Positions 58,420 through 64,000 of a DNA stretch of 64,000 nt are shown here, piece after piece (position 1 is the stretch's first letter; each line of letters starts with the position of its first letter). Position numbers and translations under genes: made by a program. Origin of the DNA: Paguma larvata. Lineage: Eukaryota; Chordata; Mammalia; Carnivora; Viverridae. The notes under the pieces were generated by a model. The model did not search any database, was not told the DNA's origin, and saw only the letters and a program-made list of their open reading frames with translations. The stretch covers positions 43,940,215-44,004,214 of the forward strand of contig CM057835.1 in NCBI GenBank assembly GCA_030068075.1, in the 5' to 3' direction.

Positions 58420-59224
58420 AAAAATGTATATTTTAATCTCTTATGGGATATTGACAGTGGTTTTTTTTAATGTTATATACCATTAAATATACAAATTGTT
58501 CTATTAATAGAAACTTATTTCAGAGACAACTCTTCCAGAATTTCTCTTCTCCAACAGTAAGGCCGACCGCGGAGGCCCGAGGAAATTACTGAGCGTTCCC
58601 CACTATGGCTGGCACGCAGCTATGTGCCGCTGGGGTCAGGAGCCAACGCCGCCTTGATAACCACAGTGACAACAGGGGTTTAAGTTGTGGCGACAGGGGG
58701 ATTTTGAACCTCTCCCTCTGCATCCTTTAGACAAGTCAGGCAAAGTCATTCTGAAACTCCCTAAGAATTTCTCTCACTACATCCCTAGGAGAGGCAGAGT
58801 TGCAGAAAAAGGAAGTGCATTTTAAAAGCGTAGGTGAGGACCCTGGTTTGGGAGCACTCCCACCTCCCCAGTGTGCTTTGCTCTGGGCTTGTCCAGCTCC
58901 GTGTGGCCCCAGGGGATCTGCAGAGTTCCATCAGGATTCAGGGTCAGACTCCAAAGCCACAGAGGGGCCAAGGCCATGATGGGGCCTCCCCTTCTCCACC
59001 CAGGGAGCAGGCTCTGCTGGCTGCAGCACCACTGAGAAGTGAGCCACGCCCCCTCCAGGTGGGCAGCAGGGAAGGCGGCAGCTTTGCATTGATGTGATTT
59101 CTCAAGCTCTTTCTTCTCTAGTGCTTAAATTCCCTCCTGGAATGTGAGGAAGTGTCCCCAGCAGATGTCACGCTGTATTCTGAAGCAAAGGCATGCAGAG
59201 AGTGGGAGCCTACGCTTCCTCCCT

Positions 59225-59385
59225 AACCTCACGGAGGGTGTAACTTAGCCCCACTAGACCTGACTTCCCTCATCTATAAAGTGGGTATGACAGTAGTCTG
59301 TGGCCAGGAGTCACAGCAGTGCCACAAATATGAAATGGGAAGTTGGGCATGAAGCACACAGTGAGAGTCTAATAAATGTTGTCTA
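59225..59385 (+). repeat. MIR element, diverged
   Basis: ACTTCCCTCATCTATAAAGT and GGGTATGACAGTAGTCTG, then GAGAGTCTAATAAATGTTGT, follow the MIR right half. Confidence 0.6.
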
Positions 59386-61104
59386 AGTGTTATGGTTTCT
59401 GCCTGGTTCCCAAAAGCAAATATCCTCAGTCTGGAGAGTTCATGGCCGTCAAGTGGTTAGAAGTGGTCTGGGCGGAAGGCTGGTTTTTCATAAAATTACT
59501 GTCTTTACCCGTCCCCTCAGACCCCCTAGGGAGTGCCTACGCAGTAGCCCGTTTTCCTTTGTGAACCCACTGGCCTAGATTTTATCCGTGGGCTTTGGCC
59601 TCTAGGCCTGGCCATGGACGGGAATTCTTCTGAGTTTATCTACACCCCCCCGCTACTCCAGGCCTGCTGCACGCCGGCAAATGTCTTTAGTTGCCAAAAC
59701 AATACAAGCTGCTCTCAGAAACACTGCTTCAAGTTTTCACATCCCTAATTCATACTTTACGTGTTTAAACTAGCAACAGAATACCTATTAGCACATACAG
59801 GTGGGTTTCCCCCCTTTCTCCTGGAGAGAAGAATGAATGGGAAAGAAAATTACTTAAATAATTATTTCAGGACCTCGTGGTCCTACGCGGGCTGAAGGGT
59901 GAGACTCTGTTCCCCCTTCCACAGTGTGCTCTGACCAATGAGCCGCTGCCAAAAAATAATGGAAACAGTGGAAATCTCTGGAGGTATGAGAGTTTCTGTA
60001 ACACCCTTAGCCCCACTGTTACAGGGCATGACTTGGCCCCTGGGAACAGCTCAAGACCCATAAACCTGGCTCTGAGGGCCATTAACTAAAAAAATAGTCT
60101 TAATTATTACTGTTGATGTTTGCTGTGAATTTCCAGAAGGGGAAAATAACATGCAGCATTTCCCAAATAGAATTCACCACAAAATGCTTCAATTTCAGGA
60201 GTTCTAAATGAACAGTTCCTTCAAGCCATTGATTTAGGGGCATGAGGCAGAGAGAGAAGACCCAGCTCCTGGGCTCAAGGAGAGAGCAAGCTAGTCAAGG
60301 CCTCTCTCCTGCTGTGTGGAAGGAGCAAGATGCATGACCCAAAATAGCCAGGGTGGGTTCATGGGCTGAGGGACGCGCCCCTTACTTTGTCTCTCCCTTC
60401 TTTTGTTCCTCCACCGCAGCGCTATCAGAGAAGCTCCCACGTGGGAGGCTCCAGGCCCTCACGTGGCACCGGATGCCTGACCCCAGCCCGCAACCAGGCA
60501 GAAGTGAGGGTCCGATTTTGTTTCGGTGTTTTCTGTGACTAGACTTTCCATCATCAAAAGGCATTTTCAAAGCAGTCATTCTCATTGTTTTAAAGGACAA
60601 AATTTATGTTTTGAAAGGAGCGGCCACTAACCTCATAAAATGGCCACAGGCCTCATAAAATAAGCTTTAATATTACCACAGACATTCTCACAATTGGCCA
60701 AATCCCCAAGACCCCTATGAAGAGTGAATTGCCCTTGGCAGAAAAGGATTAAATTTACTCAACATCATAAAAATACACAGTGACCTCTCTCATTTTCCAG
60801 CAACGCTCATCCTGGGCAGGGGTTCGTTGGACATGACAGTCTCTCACCTCACCATGTCTACTTCCCAGCACCCACGTGCCTTGGCTTCCACACTCACCCC
60901 ACTTGGCCTTGTCTTCCATTCCTGGTCTCAACTCTGATACCAGCTGGATCTGCTCCAGGCCTGTCAAAGCCAGTGTCTTCTCTTGGATCGTGAAGAACCG
61001 GGTGAATCTAGGATTTGTTTCCAGATATTACAAATGTGGACTCATTGATTAATATAGACCAATTGACAACATATTCACCTTGACCTTGAGATGTGTGAAA
61101 AATC

Positions 61105-61350
61105 TCTTTATAGACTGTGCTCTGCTTTATAGACCATGATCTTGGGAAAAGTACTTAATTGTTCTGAAACTGCTTATTCCTCTGTTAAATTTTTTTTAAA
61201 TATGGAAATGTAACTTTATTATACATCTCACTCAATAATCACTAAAATGCAATGTGATGAGTGATATTACTCTCACAGAAATTAAGGAACTGATGTTCCA
61301 GTCAGTAAATAGTGCACTTGGGATTCCAATCCTAGGTTTGTCTGATTCTA
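61105..61350 (+). repeat. MIR-like, diverged
   Basis: ATGATCTTGGGAAAAGTACT, TAATTGTTCTGAAACTGCTT and ATTCCTCTGTTAAAT resemble a worn MIR core. The AT-rich remainder is unclear. Confidence 0.4.
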
Positions 61351-61360
61351 AAACCCATTA

Positions 61361-61404
61361 CATATTATATATATTATATATATGTATATATAATATATAT
61401 ATAT
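61361..61404. repeat. AT-rich palindrome
   Basis: Nearly pure A/T with a perfect 12-base inverted repeat: ATATTATATATA (61371-61382), a two-base spacer and TATATATAATAT (61385-61396). Confidence 0.9.
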
Positions 61405-61435
61405 TTTTTTAAGGAAAGAGTCCTCTCAATGCTGA

Positions 61436-61649
61436 ACCTTTATTTATTTACTTTAAGTTTATTTATTTGGAGAGCATGAGAGAGGAGGAGGAAGGGCCAG
61501 AGAGAGAGAGAAAGAGAGAGAACCCCAAGCAGGCTCTGTACTGTTAGAGCAGAGACACATGTGGGGCTTAATCTTAGGAACCATGAGATCACGACTTGAG
61601 CCAAAATCAAGACTGGGACGCTTTACCAACTGAGCCACGCAGGCACCCC
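61436..61649 (-). mobile_element. Can-SINE, antisense
   Basis: It opens CCTTTATTTATTTACTTTAA and closes CTGAGCCACGCAGGCACCCC. It is diverged. Confidence 0.9.
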
Positions 61650-61668
61650 AAACCCATACTAGTCTTTT

Positions 61669-61782
61669 GGGGGTGTCTGGCTGCCTCAGTCAGTGGAGCG
61701 TGAGTCTCTTGATCTCCAGGTTGTGAATTTGAGCCCCCTGTTGAGTGTAGAGATTACTTAAAAATAAAATCTTAAAATAAAA
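61669..61782 (+). mobile_element. Older Can-SINE subfamily
   Basis: GGGGGTGTCTGGCTGCCTCA, TGAATTTGAGCCCCCTGTTG, GAGTGTAGAGATTACTTAAA and AATAAAATCTTAAAATAAAA. It has a short body without the CT block, as in the copies at 39.6 and 41.6 kb. Confidence 0.88.
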
Positions 61783-62739
61783 GACCATAAATAAACTCAT
61801 ACTACTCTTTTTCTACAAACCTCCATTGTAACCGGAGGAGAGTTTTTGGAACACTAAGGGATGATGTGCACGGCGGCTGAGAGGCACCAACAGGGAGCCT
61901 GACACTGACATACCAATCCAGAGGATAAGGTTCTAACCAGGGGAGAGGCAACTGGAAAGGAAAGAGGTACTGAGAATGCTGAACCAACTTGATGGGAGGG
62001 GACGAACAGAGAAATAAGATAGTGGGAGGGATTTTTTGAGCCTAAGTGACCCAAAAGGCAATGGAAGAGGTGAATGCAACAACAGAATTAGGAAAGACAG
62101 CAATTTGGAGCAGATGGACGCTAAATGAAAATGTCTGGGAAGAATTCAGGGATGTGAGGTTTTAGATCTTAAAGATAGTAAGGACAGAAAATCAAGATGT
62201 GAAAAGCAGCCACATGAACAAAAGCTAAAGTCATAAAGGCAGTGGGATTCCCCCGAACAGAGAGGAAATGCTGTGAGCTGAGAACAGGCTTGGATGAAGG
62301 GGTGGGCAGGAAAGAAGAGCAGTCAGGGGGCAGAAGGAGGGGGCACTGCTGGGTAACCTGGGGCAGAGAAAGCTTTCCCAGCAGGGGTGCTCGGATGCAT
62401 GTACAAAAAGCAGAGGAGAGGTCGTGGTAATAGAAGGAAAGCTTTCATTTTTAAGAGTGTAATCTCAATAGAGTGGTGAGGGTGGAGGTCAGGCTACAGA
62501 TGGCTAAAGAAAGACTCAGGGCAAAGAGAGAAGACAGAAGTCATAGACCATATGTTTAAGATATTTAGAAGGGAAAAGATAAAAAAGGGAACAGCAGGAC
62601 CAAGTAAAGCTTTTTCTTTCCCTTCAATGTCAAATACTCAAGTGTGTCTGACCACAGAAGGGAAAGATGAAGATGGACACGGAGTATGGGAAAAGGATCG
62701 CCAAAGAAGCTGATTACTAGGGAAGGCAAGAAGGGGTTC

Positions 62740-63330
62740 AGTTGTTAATTCCACAACATTTACAGTGAACCACTATATGCAAAATATTGTGCTCAGCACG
62801 GTAAGAAATAGAAATAGAAGGATAAAACCAGTGTCTCTCTAAGTAACTCACAACTTAGTAGGAGAAATGAGTCACGCAAACAGTAATATTGCATGGCAGT
62901 GTAAGCCCTGTGTTCATGTTGACATGAACCTGAAAGGAAATTTGGGATTCAGCGGGAAGGGACATCTACAAAGACATCACAGAAGAGACAGTACTATACT
63001 CAGCCTTGGAAGATTAGCAACAATATAATTGGCAAAAGATGAGGTGGAAGAATGTGGAAAAGGAGGATTTCCAGCTGCGAGGACAGAGGAGTTGGCCTTG
63101 AAAAGGAGGGACAGTTCTGTGCGTGGTACTTACGGGAAGAATGCACAGGAAGAATAAAAAGGATAAAGAAGTGTTGTGAGGTAGAGAGGACAGAGTACAA
63201 GAGACCTCATACCTGATGGGCTCACTTACTATGTAAGCTAGACAAGCAGAAGAGCCTCTGAAAGAAGCCTGAAAATCAGGGTTCAAGGTCAAGAGGAAAA
63301 TGTGAATCTGAAAGAGACAAAGACAGAAAC
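62740..63330 (-). mobile_element. L2 LINE fragment, antisense
   Basis: CCACAACATTTACAGTGAAC, CACTATATGCAAAATATTGT and GCTCAGCACGGTAAGAAATA give the reversed L2 3' end. CAACTTAGTAGGAGAAATGA and GATTTCCAGCTGCGAGGACA continue it. Similar worn sequence before it (61860-62540) may belong to another copy. Confidence 0.6.
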
Positions 63331-63508
63331 TGCAAAGCAGCCAGATGGGCTTGCTCTATTGATGTTAGAAACTTCCCAAATTTTGTCTAACAAAAATTAG
63401 CACTATGGAAATAGGGATTGGAATAGTAACTGTGGAGAGGACCTTTCTATCTGGAAGCGTGATGAAAAAGATACTCTGGCCTGTCCTATGGAAATTTTAT
63501 ATGTAAAT

Positions 63509-63533
63509 ATGTGTGTATATATATATATATATA
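63509..63533. repeat. (TG)n(TA)n microsatellite
   Basis: A few GT units are followed by about nine TA units. Confidence 0.92.
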
Positions 63534-63559
63534 AAATGGCATTTTTATTTAATTTTATT

Positions 63560-63745
63560 ATAATTTGTTTATTAATTTTTTTCAGTATTATTTTAGAGAG
63601 TGTGAGCATGAGTGGGGGTGGAGGGGCAGAGGGAGAGAGAGAGAGCGAGAGAGCGAGAGAGAAACTTAAGCAGGCTTCACGCTCACTGTGGAGCCCGACT
63701 CAGGGCTTGATTCCACAACCTAAGCTGAAATCAAGAGTCAGCTAT
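63560..63745 (-). mobile_element. Can-SINE, antisense, head lost
   Basis: TTAATTTTTTTCAGTATTAT, a GA-rich block and CTTAAGCAGGCTTCACGCTC, then AACCTAAGCTGAAATCAAGA and GTCAGCTATTTAA. The terminal GAGCCACCCAGGCGCCCC is missing. Confidence 0.85.
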
Positions 63746-64000
63746 TTAATGATATGAAACAATCACTATTTTCTAAAGATGCAATCATGATAATGTGATT
63801 TTGTTTTATAAAAGACCTCTTAAATGTTATAGACACAAGCTGAAGATTTTGTGAATGAAATTATATGATGGCTTGGTTTTGCTTAAAAACAATCCAGTGT
63901 TGGGTTGGGGGAGGGTATAGAGAGTGGATAAAATTTTTTGATCTTTGGTGAGGCTGAGAGATGATTTCTTCATTTTTATATGTGTTTAACATTTTCTGTG

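Larger units (their letters stand above)
27206..64000. other. Intergenic region downstream of KCTD1
   Basis: There is no protein-coding exon, tRNA, rRNA or known small RNA I can support in this 36.8 kb. Recognised repeats are listed one by one. I see nothing in 27890-28440, 28830-29040, 29840-31060, 31690-33590, 37740-38590, 39960-40650, 41740-42110, 42300-43030, 45060-45350, 47100-48410, 48660-49430, 51480-52080, 52625-53035, 53130-53915, 54245-54785, 55440-56155, 57340-58205, 58425-59220, 59390-61100, 61785-62735 or 63750-64000. By human gene order a tail-to-tail neighbour such as TAF4B might follow, but no exon of it is visible. Confidence 0.7.

Noticed and set aside
27206..64000. A neighbouring gene (for example TAF4B, tail-to-tail with KCTD1)
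   Set aside because: No exon with splice borders and a recognisable TAF4B peptide was found on either strand. The expectation rests only on human gene order.

Overview
The window is carnivore nuclear DNA, most likely from a cat-family species. About thirty copies of the tRNA-Lys-derived Can-SINE are spread along it. Most carry the feliform-type head (GGGGCGCCTGGGTGGCTCAG), a CT-rich middle and an AATAAA-rich A tail. Older mammalian repeats (MIR, L2, L1M, MaLR LTRs, hAT fossils) fill much of the rest. There is nothing bacterial, no CRISPR array and no operon. Genes are split by introns, so nearly all long open frames here are chance frames or transposon frames.

One protein-coding gene can be supported: the 3' part of KCTD1 on the + strand. 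It has three coding exons, 5291-5435, 21367-21672 and 26240-26398. They encode 202 residues, which fit residues 56-257 of the 257-residue short KCTD1 isoform. Both internal introns are phase 0 and have GT/AG borders. The first coding exon and the promoter lie upstream of base 1. The stop codon at 26396-26398 is followed by a 3' UTR of about 0.8 kb. A canonical AATAAA at 27184-27189 with a GT-rich element behind it should end the transcript near 27205.

Layout: 1-5290 is the 3' end of a KCTD1 intron with a CpG island at 2040-2900. 5436-21366 is a 15.9 kb intron holding an L1 fossil, two MLT1-type LTRs, a second CpG-rich patch (16855-17235) and several SINEs. 21673-26239 is a 4.6 kb intron with an antisense L2 and four antisense SINEs. 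27210-64000 is intergenic, with no exon or RNA gene I can support. It is a mosaic of L1, L2, MIR, MaLR and SINE copies, with a small CpG-rich patch at 28441-28800 just past the KCTD1 end.

No new multi-gene system is visible. The points most worth checking are the three CpG-rich patches away from known exons, the antisense bias of SINEs inside the gene, a thrice-repeated SINE target site near 57 kb, and several sequences able to form unusual DNA structures.
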